Part shown: in pieces, positions 1-7,742 of the stretch | How positions within the stretch are numbered: position 1 is the first letter of the stretch | Layout: every line of letters starts with the position of its first letter | From: an uncultured Eubacterium sp. | GTDB lineage: Bacteria; Bacillota; Clostridia; Lachnospirales; Lachnospiraceae | Direction of reading: 5' to 3' | Length of the DNA stretch: 14,662 nt | Assembly: GCA_900547255.1 (NCBI GenBank) | Contig: URGC01000061.1 | Coordinates: 1-14,662 of the forward strand | Made by a program: the position numbers and the translations under genes | Notes under the pieces: generated by a model | What the model was told of the DNA's origin: nothing | The model's database searches: none | Seen by the model: only the letters and a program-made list of their open reading frames with translations

Positions 1-719
1 CCTGTGTAAGTTCCTGCTGGAATTGTGTATTCACTGTAATACGAGAATGCACTCATAAGCTTACTGATACATTTGTCATCAAGGCTTATAAGCCTGATAT
101 CGTATTGTCTTGCAAGTTCCTCTATGATAGTAGTTCTTGTTCCGGCAGTACAGAAAAATGCATCAATCTGTCCGGATGAAAGCTTTTCAGCGGCTTCTGT
201 GTAATTGTAATTCACAGTCTCTATTATGTCTGAGGTCAGTCCGCTAAGACTAAGTATCTGTTCGGCATTTCTTTTAGTACCAGATTCTTCCTCGCCGATA
301 CTTATCTTTTTGCCCTGAAGGTCATCAACAGATTCAATGCCGGAATCCTTCATGACAACAATCTGGCAGGCTTCTGTATACAGATTGGCAACAGCCTTGT
401 AACCTGTCAGTGCATTATCCTTAAAATCTCCTGAACCTGTGTAGGCATCAGATATAAGGTCTGCCTGTGCAATTCCTAAATCAATGTAACGTGAAGACAG
501 CAGACGTAAGTTTGCAACAGAACCGGCAGTATTTCTTACTTCAAATGAAGATTTGTCTATCTGTTCTGATGCTATGGCTGTGAATGTGTTGGCAAATGTA
601 TAATACATGCCTCCGATATCAGCAGCTCCGAAGCGTATGCTGTTTAATCTTCCACAGCCTGTTACAGCAGTCATGCAAAGAACCATTGTGAGGCAGACAG
701 CTTTTTTGAATAATTTCAT
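1..719 (-). CDS. TAXI-family TRAP transporter solute-binding lipoprotein, 3' end outside the window
   Basis: Reading leftward from the ATG at 719 gives 239 codons without a stop, so the gene continues past the window edge. The N-terminus is a short lipoprotein signal (lysines at 2 and 5-6, hydrophobic core, then AVTGC), which predicts an extracytoplasmic lipid-anchored protein. The mature part opens with FGAADIGGMYYTFANTF, the glycine/tyrosine ligand-site segment of TAXI receptors, followed by NTAGSVANLRLL and DLGIAQAD and, near the edge, YTIPAGTY. All are family hallmarks. TAXI receptors (usually about 320 residues) deliver small organic acids or amino acids such as glutamate to a fused DctQM-type TRAP permease; the permease would lie beyond the left edge. 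A GGAAAGGAAA ribosome site precedes the start. It is divergent from potA. The substrate cannot be told from sequence. Confidence 0.88.
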   Translation of the reverse strand, partial: MKLFKKAVCLTMVLCMTAVTGCGRLNSIRFGAADIGGMYYTFANTFTAIASEQIDKSSFEVRNTAGSVANLRLLSSRYIDLGIAQADLISDAYTGSGDFKDNALTGYKAVANLYTEACQIVVMKDSGIESVDDLQGKKISIGEEESGTKRNAEQILSLSGLTSDIIETVNYNYTEAAEKLSSGQIDAFFCTAGTRTTIIEELARQYDIRLISLDDKCISKLMSAFSYYSEYTIPAGTYT

Positions 720-751
720 ATACTAATTTCCTTTCCAATATCCTAGTGAAT

Positions 752-779
752 ATTTTACTTGAATTCACACAAAAATCAA
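752..779 (-). promoter_or_regulatory. Predicted sigma-A promoter of the TAXI gene
   Basis: Read on the minus strand, TTGATT (774-779) is followed after 16 bases by TAAAAT (752-757), matching the -35 and -10 consensus at 4/6 and 5/6 positions. Transcription would begin near 745, about 25 bases before the ATG at 719. Confidence 0.5.
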
Positions 780-785
780 TATAAG

Positions 786-799
786 AAATCACTTGATTT
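786..799. promoter_or_regulatory. Palindrome between divergent promoters, possible shared operator
   Basis: AAATCA-CT-TGATTT is a perfect 6-bp inverted repeat with a 2-base centre. It overlaps the proposed potA -35 box and sits seven bases from the -35 box of the divergent TAXI gene. A repressor bound here could affect both promoters. No regulator gene is visible nearby. In AT-rich DNA a 12-base match can arise by chance. Confidence 0.35.
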
Positions 800-821
800 G
801 TCCCCATTTTTGATATTAAAT
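793..821 (+). promoter_or_regulatory. Predicted sigma-A promoter of the potA operon
   Basis: TTGATT (793-798), a 17-base spacer and TTAAAT (816-821) give 4/6 matches in each box. Transcription would begin near 828, giving a leader of about 30 bases that contains the AAGGAGAAGG ribosome site at 842-851. The leader is too short for a riboswitch. Confidence 0.45.
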
Positions 822-858
822 AGTAATAAAGTTTTAGATTTAAGGAGAAGGAATATAG

Positions 859-2301
859 ATGTCTGGCAATAATGAAAATATTATAGAATTAAAACACATA
901 AGCAAGGTGTATGACGATAATGGCTTCAAGGCGGTAGATGATTTTAACCTTGAGGTTAAGAGAGGCGAGTTTGTCACATTTTTAGGGCCATCTGGCTGTG
1001 GTAAGACAACAACTCTTAGAATGATTGCTGGATTCGAGCTTCCATCAGGTGGAGAGATACTTCTTAATGGCGAAGATATATCAAGACTGCCAGCCAATAA
1101 AAGACCAATCAATACGGTCTTTCAGAGATATGCATTATTCCCACATATGAATATATATGAAAATATTGCATTTGGATTAAAGCTAAAGAAGCTTCCTAAG
1201 GATGAGATTAAGAAAAAGGTTAAGAGAGTTCTTTCAATCGTTGACCTTGAAGGGTTTGAGACACGTAAGATATCTACCCTGTCAGGTGGACAGCAGCAAA
1301 GAATTGCTATTGCAAGAGCTTTGGTTAATGAGCCTGAGATTCTTATGCTTGATGAGCCTCTCGGCGCGCTTGATTTGAAGATGAGAAAAGAGATGCAGCT
1401 TGAGTTAAAGAGCATGCATGACAGACTTGGAATAACATTTATATATGTAACACATGACCAGGAAGAAGCACTTACGATGTCGGACAAGATTGTTGTTCTT
1501 TCAGAGGGAAAGATTCAGCAGATTGGCACCCCTGAGGATATATACAATGAGCCTAAGAATGCGTTTGTTGCCGATTTCATTGGCGAGAGCAACATATTCA
1601 AGGGAATTATGACTGGACATATGAAGGTAAGATTCTGTGGCGGCGAATTCATTGGAATGGATGATGTTGCAGAGGGAACACTTGTGGACGTGGTTGTAAG
1701 ACCAGAGGATGTTATTCTTACGAACAGCGAGGAAGGAACTGTTATTGGTGAGGTCACATCTGTTATTTTCAAGGGAATGCATTACGAGATTGCTGTTGAA
1801 TCAGGAAAGTATGAGATGATTGTAAGAACAACCAAATGTTATTCGGTGGGTGATGTTGTCGGCATGAAGCTTGAGCCAGACGGAATCCATGTAATGATAG
1901 CGGAAGACCACACAACAAGCTTTGTTGCGGATATTAACAGTGATTACACACTTGATTTTAATGGCAAGGTAATTGATTGTGATATTCTTGACGTTATTCC
2001 TAAGTCTAAGATGAAGGATAATGTGCTTGTTGATGACAATGGTGAGGTTATTGATGTATCAAAGATTAAGGTCAATGTATCAATCCAGCCAGATGATATC
2101 GAGATGAGTGATGATACTGATGCCGGTCTTGTAGTTGGTAAGATTATTAATCTTATATATAAGGGCGACCACTACAGTTATGTCGTGCGAACTGAGTATG
2201 GACATGACCTGATAGTTGATGATGAGTATCTCTGGAACATGGGAGATAAAGTCAGTCTGGTTATGCCGGAGGACAAGATGAAATTCCAGTTAAAGAGATA
2301 G
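859..2301 (+). CDS. potA: Spermidine/putrescine-type ABC transporter ATPase with a duplicated C-terminal TOBE/OB module
   Basis: PotA is the cytoplasmic ATPase that powers polyamine import through PotB/PotC. All ABC motifs are intact: Walker A GPSGCGKT (43-50), Q-loop Q89, signature LSGGQ (141-145), Walker B LMLDEP (162-167, catalytic E166), D-loop GALD, and switch H199. At 480 residues it is about 100 longer than usual PotA (roughly 350-380). The excess is a second C-terminal module: residues 281-346 (RPEDV, then IFKGMHYEIAV) are mirrored by 410-477 (QPDDI, then IYKGDHYSYVV), each preceded by an OB-like stretch. Such domains normally regulate the ATPase dimer. The start has a strong AAGGAGAAGG site. 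It is the first gene of a packed operon, with potB 29 bases downstream. Polyamine is the likely substrate class, but the exact ligand is an inference. Confidence 0.92.
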   Translation: MSGNNENIIELKHISKVYDDNGFKAVDDFNLEVKRGEFVTFLGPSGCGKTTTLRMIAGFELPSGGEILLNGEDISRLPANKRPINTVFQRYALFPHMNIYENIAFGLKLKKLPKDEIKKKVKRVLSIVDLEGFETRKISTLSGGQQQRIAIARALVNEPEILMLDEPLGALDLKMRKEMQLELKSMHDRLGITFIYVTHDQEEALTMSDKIVVLSEGKIQQIGTPEDIYNEPKNAFVADFIGESNIFKGIMTGHMKVRFCGGEFIGMDDVAEGTLVDVVVRPEDVILTNSEEGTVIGEVTSVIFKGMHYEIAVESGKYEMIVRTTKCYSVGDVVGMKLEPDGIHVMIAEDHTTSFVADINSDYTLDFNGKVIDCDILDVIPKSKMKDNVLVDDNGEVIDVSKIKVNVSIQPDDIEMSDDTDAGLVVGKIINLIYKGDHYSYVVRTEYGHDLIVDDEYLWNMGDKVSLVMPEDKMKFQLKR

Positions 2302-2330
2302 AAGCTTACGAAAAGGACAGGTATATATAG

Positions 2331-3101
2331 ATGAATATTACATTATCAAGAAAGCATCTTGGCATATTTTATGGTGCATTTCTTATATTATTTGTGGCTG
2401 CTCCTCTGTTAGTCCTTGTATATTATGCGTTCACTAATGGCTCGGGACAGTTCAGTGTTAACAATCTGGTTAACTTTTTTATGGATCCTAATACTCTGGG
2501 TACATTGTGCTACAGCTTTGGGCTTGCGATTGTTGTGACAATTGTCTGCCTGCTTATTGCGTATCCAGTGGCTTATATTCTTGCGCAGAGCAATATCAAG
2601 CGCAAGGCTGTTATACTTATGTTATTTGTTATGCCTATGTGGATTAACTTTACATTAAGAATAACTGCTTTGAAGGAGATTTTATCACTTATAGAAGGTA
2701 ATCTTGCATTTTATCCATTTGTCAATACTGTTATCGGTATGACATATGATTTCCTTCCATTTATGATACTTCCTCTGTATACAACATTGTCAAAGCTTGA
2801 TAAAAGCCTTATAGAGGCGGCATCAGACCTCGGAGCTGATAATTTACAGACATTCATGAAGGTAATACTTCCATTGTCAGTTCCGGGAATAGTCAGCGGT
2901 GTATCAATGGTATTCCTGCCAGCGATGACTAACTATGTTGTACTTGATATGTTATATAACAGTACTTATATTATGGGTAGTCTTATTGGAAGCTACTTTA
3001 GTGCATATGACTGGCATAACGGCTCAATGATTGCACTTGTACTTCTTATGATTATAGGTATTGTGTCACTTGTATCAGGAGATAAGGAGGAGCATAGATG
3101 A
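2331..3101 (+). CDS. potB: Spermidine/putrescine-type ABC transporter permease PotB
   Basis: A 256-residue integral membrane protein with about six hydrophobic helices, close to the usual PotB length (about 275). The coupling-helix EAA motif that contacts PotA is clear: IEAASDLGADNLQTFMKVI, followed by LPLSVPGIVSG. The N-terminus has one basic stretch and a first helix (IFYGAFLILFVAAPLLVLVYY) typical of type I importer permeases. It should form a heterodimer with PotC in the membrane. An AAAAGGACAGG stretch precedes the ATG. The stop overlaps the potC start (ATGA at 3098-3101), which points to translational coupling. The C-terminus is short and charged (SGDKEEHR). Paralogous permeases for iron or thiamine look similar, but the PotA-B-C-D order makes the assignment firm. 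Confidence 0.92.
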   Translation: MNITLSRKHLGIFYGAFLILFVAAPLLVLVYYAFTNGSGQFSVNNLVNFFMDPNTLGTLCYSFGLAIVVTIVCLLIAYPVAYILAQSNIKRKAVILMLFVMPMWINFTLRITALKEILSLIEGNLAFYPFVNTVIGMTYDFLPFMILPLYTTLSKLDKSLIEAASDLGADNLQTFMKVILPLSVPGIVSGVSMVFLPAMTNYVVLDMLYNSTYIMGSLIGSYFSAYDWHNGSMIALVLLMIIGIVSLVSGDKEEHR

Positions 3102-3907
3102 AAAAGGCAGTTAAATATGCAGTTATAATATTAGTTTTGTTATTTATGTATCTTCCGATTCTTGTGCTTGCACTGTACAGCTTCACAGATTCAGCTAATA
3201 TAGGTGCGATACATGCATTTTCGGTAAAGAATTATGTGACATTATTTACAACACCTGAGCTTATCAGCATGATTGCAGGCTCTGTACTTCTTGCTGTAGG
3301 CAGTGCGGTTATAGCAACGATTCTTGGAACAACTGGCGCGATAGGTGCGTTCTATTCCAAGCAGAAGACTAACACAGCAATTTCTGTGCTTAATCAGGTT
3401 CCGGTTGTCAATGCTGATGTTGTTACAGGTTTTTCTATATGCATACTTCTTGTGGTTGTGTTCGGAGTGAGCAAAGACACTTATATACCACTTGTTATAG
3501 GACATGTGGTTTTATCTGCACCATTCGTATATCTGGCAGTAGTGCCTAAGTTAAAGCAGATGGACCCAAGTCTGTATGAAGCCGCATTAGACCTTGGGGC
3601 AACACCGGGATATGCTCTTGTTAAGGTTATAATTCCACAGATTGCATCGGGCATAGCATCAGGATTTATCATGGCTATAACATTATCACTTGATGATTAT
3701 TTTGTTGCAACCTATACTAAGCCAGCTACATTTGACACAATAAGCACGTATGTTGTCAATGCAACCAAGGGTTCACAGACACAGATAAAGACTGCTCTGT
3801 GGGCGTTATCTACGATTATATTCCTTGTTGTAATTGTCGCAGAGATTATAATAAATGTGGCTCCTGCAAGAAAGGCTGTCAAAGAGGAGGCACATGATGG
3901 TAAATAA
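3098..3907 (+). CDS. potC: Spermidine/putrescine-type ABC transporter permease PotC
   Basis: A 269-residue permease, the second membrane half of the importer. The first helix (VIILVLLFMYLPILVLALYSF) is the classic PotC N-terminus, and the EAA loop reads YEAALDLGATPGYALVKVI followed by IPQIASGIASG. The segment FIMAITLSLDDYFVATYT matches the conserved PotC stretch SLDDFVV. The ATG overlaps the potB stop by four bases and is preceded by AAGGAGG at 3084-3090. Its own last 11 bases overlap the potD start, so potB, potC and potD are probably translationally coupled. Nothing in the sequence looks degraded. Confidence 0.92.
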   Translation: MKKAVKYAVIILVLLFMYLPILVLALYSFTDSANIGAIHAFSVKNYVTLFTTPELISMIAGSVLLAVGSAVIATILGTTGAIGAFYSKQKTNTAISVLNQVPVVNADVVTGFSICILLVVVFGVSKDTYIPLVIGHVVLSAPFVYLAVVPKLKQMDPSLYEAALDLGATPGYALVKVIIPQIASGIASGFIMAITLSLDDYFVATYTKPATFDTISTYVVNATKGSQTQIKTALWALSTIIFLVVIVAEIIINVAPARKAVKEEAHDGK

Positions 3908-5363
3908 GATATTAAAAAATGTGTTATCAGCAGGATGTGCTGTCTGTATGACATTATCACTGATAGCGGGAACTGTGGCTCTAACAGGCAGAGTGATGCA
4001 GGCAGATGCGGCTGATAATTCTACAGTTACACTCCGTGTATGCAACTGGGAAGAATATATAGATGAGTCAATGGTCGACGAATTTGAAGAGTGGTATGAG
4101 CAGGTTTATGGCAGTAAGGTAAAGGTGTTATATAGTACAATTGGTACTAATGAGGAATTGTATAACATGCTTACACTTGGCGATGAGTATGACCTTGTAT
4201 GCCCTTCTGAATATATGATTATGAAGCTTATGGCAGAGGGCTGGCTTGAGCCATATTCTGACGAGTTTCACAATGCCTCAGGCAGATATAATTATTATGC
4301 CAAGGGTGTTTCTCCGTTTATCAGCGAGATATTTGATAATAATAAGATTAATGGTGAGTCGTGGAGCAGATATGCGGCTGGATATATGTGGGGAATAACA
4401 GGTATTGTATACAATCCTGAATATGTCAGTGAAGAAGAGGCTTCTACATGGACAATTATCAATAATCCCAAGTTTAAGAGACAGATAACGATTAAGGATA
4501 ATGTAAGAGATTCCATGTTTGCGGCTGTTGGTGCTGTGAAAGCAGATATTCTTACTGATAAAGCATTTATTAATTCATCTGACTATAGCAAAAATCTGGC
4601 TCAGGAGATGAATGACACATCAAAGGAGACAGTTGAGAAGGTTTTGGAATATCTTCAGAAAGCAAAGGATAATGTGTATTCATTTGAGACAGACAGCGCC
4701 AAGGCTGATATGGTAACACAGAAGGTAAAGGCTTCTTATCAGTGGTCTGGTGATGCTGTGTATACTATGGATCAGGCAGAAGAGGATGATGTTGAGCTTG
4801 CATTTGCAGTTCCAAAGGAAAGTACTAATCTTTATTTTGATGGATGGGTTATGCTCAAATCAGGAATATCTGGCAATAGTGAGAAGAAGCAGGCTGCTGA
4901 AGCATTTGTTAATTTCTTATCTATGCCAGAAAATGCTGTAAGAAATATGGATTATATCGGTTACACATCTGTTATATCAGGTGGAGACAGTGATGTTGTC
5001 TATGACTATGTCAGAGAATGTTATGAGGCTGATGACGATGACACTGATAAAGTGGAGTATCCGCTTGGCTACTTCTTTTCAGGTGATTCTTCTGATGAAA
5101 GATATATGCTTACAACCTCATCAGAACAGACTAAAAGACAGTTATCAGCACAGTATCCATTAGAGACAACGATGGAGAGAAGTGCAGTTATGCAGTACTT
5201 TGACAATGATGCCAATACACAAATTAACCAGATGTGGATTAATGTAAGATGTTACAATATATCCAATATGCCTATGGCGGTAAGGATTCTTATTGGCATT
5301 GCAATAACTCTTATTGTTGGTGGATACATTTATAAGAAAATACGTGGACATATTGAAAAGTAA
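3897..5363 (+). CDS. potD: PotD-type extracellular polyamine-binding protein with a C-terminal membrane anchor
   Basis: The 488-residue binding protein captures the ligand outside the cell and hands it to PotB/PotC. I chose ATG 3897 because GAGGAGG (3884-3890) sits six bases upstream; the adjacent ATG at 3894 is possible, and one at 3855 would duplicate potC coding. Residues 1-37 form a signal sequence ending at ADA; there is no good lipobox. The mature part has CNWEEYIDE, SEYMIMKL, GITGIVYN, DNVRDSM, W283 in QWSGDA, and YFDGW (Y313, D315), corresponding to E. coli PotD ligand positions in NWTEY, STY, WNGSA and WMD. The protein is about 140 residues longer than usual. It ends in a hydrophobic helix (RILIGIAITLIVGGYIY, about 462-478) and a basic tail KKIRGHIEK, so it is probably anchored by its C-terminus rather than by lipid. 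Confidence 0.88.
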   Translation: MVNKILKNVLSAGCAVCMTLSLIAGTVALTGRVMQADAADNSTVTLRVCNWEEYIDESMVDEFEEWYEQVYGSKVKVLYSTIGTNEELYNMLTLGDEYDLVCPSEYMIMKLMAEGWLEPYSDEFHNASGRYNYYAKGVSPFISEIFDNNKINGESWSRYAAGYMWGITGIVYNPEYVSEEEASTWTIINNPKFKRQITIKDNVRDSMFAAVGAVKADILTDKAFINSSDYSKNLAQEMNDTSKETVEKVLEYLQKAKDNVYSFETDSAKADMVTQKVKASYQWSGDAVYTMDQAEEDDVELAFAVPKESTNLYFDGWVMLKSGISGNSEKKQAAEAFVNFLSMPENAVRNMDYIGYTSVISGGDSDVVYDYVRECYEADDDDTDKVEYPLGYFFSGDSSDERYMLTTSSEQTKRQLSAQYPLETTMERSAVMQYFDNDANTQINQMWINVRCYNISNMPMAVRILIGIAITLIVGGYIYKKIRGHIEK

Positions 5364-5388
5364 TATGTCTGGATAAGAAGGTGTTTGT

Positions 5389-6765
5389 GTGAAGAATAAT
5401 AAGTATGAGATAGATATGTGTAATGGAAGTCTGATGGACAAGCTTATATCGTTTGCGTTTCCGTTGATGGTATCTGGTATACTCCAGCTTATGTTTAATG
5501 CACTGGATCTGGTAGTTGTTGGAAGATTCAGCGGAAGCCAGGCTCTTGCAGCGGTTGGTTCGACAACAGCACTTATTAATATGTTTATTAATCTGTTTAT
5601 CGGAATTTCTCTTGGAGCCAATGTCATGACTGCGAGATTCTATGCGTCTGGAAAGGATAAAGAGGTCTCAGAGACAGTTCATACGGCTGTTACATTTGCA
5701 GTGATAAGCGGTATTGTGATGATATTTGTCGGGGGATTTTTGGCAAAGCCGGCATTGGCACTGATGGATACCCCGGATGATATTATAGATTTATCGGCAT
5801 TATATATGAGAATTTATTTTGTCGGAATGCCATTCTTTATGATCTATAATTATGGTGCGGCAGTGTTAAGGGCTGTAGGTGATACGAAGAGACCACTTAT
5901 ATTCCTTATAATCTCAGGAGCTATCAATGCAGGGCTTAATCTGTTCATGGTTATAGTGCTTGATTTGTCAGTGGCAGGTGTTGCCATTGCGACAGTTATA
6001 TCGCAGATGGTTTCTTGCGTGCTTGTTTTAAGATGCCTGTACCACACAGACAGCAGTTACCAGTTCAGATTTTCAAAAATGCAGATTAAATGGTGCTATC
6101 TTAAACAGATTTTCGCTGTTGGTGTGCCAGCCGGAATCCAGAGCGTTGTAATTAACTTCTCTAATGTGTTATTGCAGTCATCTGTCAACTCATTTGGCTC
6201 AATTGCAATGGCAGGATATACAGCAGCCAATAATCTGCTGGGATTCTTATATATGGCTGTAAATTCGATTACACAGGCATGTATGAGCTTTACAAGCCAG
6301 AATTACGGTGTAGGCAAGTATAAAAGAATGGATAAGGTGCTAATAGACTGTGGTATCTTATCACTGATAGTATCGCTTGTATTCGGCGGCGGTTTTTATC
6401 TGTTCGGTTCATATATACTGAGAATCTACACATCAGATACTGAAGTTATAAAATGTGGACTTGAGATATTATCAATCACAACTGTTCCATATTTCTTATG
6501 TGGAATAATGGATTTGTTCCCCGGAGCACTTAGGGGAATGGGATATTCTGCAGTGCCTATGGTATTATCTGTTATAGGAACTGTCGGTGTGAGAGTTTTC
6601 TGGATATATGCGGTATTTCCACTTAACCGTTCATTGTATGTCTTATTCATATCTTATCCGGCATCATGGGGACTTACAATTGTGATGCAGGTTATATGCT
6701 ATATTATTGTAAGAAAAAAGGTTGTTAACAAGTTAGTCAGTCAGAACGTGGCAGGAGGTATGTAA
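5389..6765 (+). CDS. MATE-family multidrug/metabolite exporter, first copy
   Basis: A 458-residue polytopic membrane protein with the two six-helix MatE halves, the usual MATE size. Typical features are an amphipathic N-terminus (NGSLMDKLISFAFPLM), LDLVVVGRFSGSQALAAVG, the GISLGANVMTARFYASG loop, LRAVGDTKRPL, and in the second half SFTSQNYGVGKYKR and GALRGMGYS. MATE proteins export cationic drugs or metabolites using Na+ or H+. The start is GTG at 5389, supported by AAGAAGG seven bases upstream; an ATG at 5416 is a weaker alternative. The gene follows potD by 25 bases with no terminator between, and its stop is one base before the bile salt hydrolase start, so it belongs to the same transcript. 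The substrate is unknown; context allows bile acids, polyamines or unrelated compounds. Confidence 0.9.
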   Translation: MKNNKYEIDMCNGSLMDKLISFAFPLMVSGILQLMFNALDLVVVGRFSGSQALAAVGSTTALINMFINLFIGISLGANVMTARFYASGKDKEVSETVHTAVTFAVISGIVMIFVGGFLAKPALALMDTPDDIIDLSALYMRIYFVGMPFFMIYNYGAAVLRAVGDTKRPLIFLIISGAINAGLNLFMVIVLDLSVAGVAIATVISQMVSCVLVLRCLYHTDSSYQFRFSKMQIKWCYLKQIFAVGVPAGIQSVVINFSNVLLQSSVNSFGSIAMAGYTAANNLLGFLYMAVNSITQACMSFTSQNYGVGKYKRMDKVLIDCGILSLIVSLVFGGGFYLFGSYILRIYTSDTEVIKCGLEILSITTVPYFLCGIMDLFPGALRGMGYSAVPMVLSVIGTVGVRVFWIYAVFPLNRSLYVLFISYPASWGLTIVMQVICYIIVRKKVVNKLVSQNVAGGM

Positions 6766-6766
6766 A

Positions 6767-7741
6767 ATGTGTACAGCAGCGACTTATAAGACGAAAGATT
6801 TTTATTTTGGAAGAACACTTGATTATGAATTCTCATATGGTGATGAGATTGCGGTTATGCCAAGAAAGTACCCTCTGAAATTCAGATATATGGGCGAAAT
6901 GGCTGAGCATAATGCGATTATTGGAATGGCATACGTAAATGGTGGTTATCCATTGTATTATGATGCAATCAATGATAAGGGACTTGGAATGGCAGGACTT
7001 AACTTTGTCGGCAATGCGGCTTACAGCGATGTGGATGAAGATAAGAATAATGTTGCACAGTATGAATTTATATTATATGTGTTAAGCCAGTGTGATAATG
7101 TTGCACAGGCAAGAAAGCTTATAGAGGAGATTAATCTTGTGGGAACACCATATAGTGAGAATCTTCCAGCGGCGAGCCTTCACTGGATAGTGGCAGATGA
7201 GAGCGGTGCAATTACAGTTGAATCAATGGATGACGGAATGCATATATATGACAATTCTGTGGGAGTGCTTACTAATAATCCTCCATTTGACATGCAGATG
7301 TTCAATCTTAACAATTATATGGGATTGTCAGTAAAGCAGCCTGAAAATTCATTTGCAGAGAAGCTTAATCTTACAACATACAGCAGAGGAATGGGAGCTA
7401 TGGGGCTTCCGGGAGATTTATCTTCACAGTCAAGATTTGTAAGAGTGGCGTTCACGAAGATGAATTCGAGCTCTCCTGATACAGAAAATGAGAGTGTAAG
7501 CCAGTTCTTCCATATTCTTGGAAGTGTTGCGCAGCAGCGTGGCTGTTGTGAGGTGGCAGATGGCAAGTATGAGATAACTATATACACATCATGCTGCAAT
7601 GCAAGCAAGGGCATATACTATTACACAACTTATGACAATCACCAGATAAGTGCCGTGGACATGCACCGCTGTGAGCTGGAATCAGATAAGCTTATAAGAT
7701 TACCAGTTGTCACAGGGGAGCATATTATGTGGCAGAATTAA
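6767..7741 (+). CDS. bsh: Choloylglycine hydrolase family protein, probable bile salt hydrolase
   Basis: An N-terminal nucleophile hydrolase of the Cbh/BSH/penicillin V acylase family, 324 residues (family about 315-330), cytoplasmic with no signal peptide. Removal of Met1 exposes the catalytic Cys2 (MCTAATY). Other expected active-site residues are present: R16 and D19 in FGRTLDY, N79 in GLNFVG, N171 in TNNPPF, and R223 in SQSRFVR. An Asn rather than Tyr at position 79 favours bile salt hydrolase over penicillin V acylase. It would cleave glycine or taurine from conjugated bile acids. The loop after residue 204 reads YSRGMGAMGLPGD; an S-R-x triplet has been linked to glycine-conjugate preference in Lactobacillaceae enzymes. 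AGGAGG (6753-6758) lies inside the end of the upstream MATE gene, giving tight coupling. Activity on penicillin V or N-acyl homoserine lactones cannot be excluded. Confidence 0.9.
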   Translation: MCTAATYKTKDFYFGRTLDYEFSYGDEIAVMPRKYPLKFRYMGEMAEHNAIIGMAYVNGGYPLYYDAINDKGLGMAGLNFVGNAAYSDVDEDKNNVAQYEFILYVLSQCDNVAQARKLIEEINLVGTPYSENLPAASLHWIVADESGAITVESMDDGMHIYDNSVGVLTNNPPFDMQMFNLNNYMGLSVKQPENSFAEKLNLTTYSRGMGAMGLPGDLSSQSRFVRVAFTKMNSSSPDTENESVSQFFHILGSVAQQRGCCEVADGKYEITIYTSCCNASKGIYYYTTYDNHQISAVDMHRCELESDKLIRLPVVTGEHIMWQN

Positions 7742-7742
7742 A

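Noticed and set aside
619..807. Small minus-strand frame over the TAXI gene start
   Set aside because: It overlaps the well-supported TAXI gene in another frame and has no family resemblance.
3855..3896. Upstream in-frame ATG for potD
   Set aside because: It would overlap potC by over 50 bases, lacks a ribosome site and puts 14 polar residues before the signal sequence; GAGGAGG fits ATG 3897.
3936..3947. Lipobox in PotD (S-A-G-C14)
   Set aside because: The cysteine comes before the main hydrophobic core, with Ser at -3, so lipid modification is unlikely; the C-terminal helix is a better anchor.
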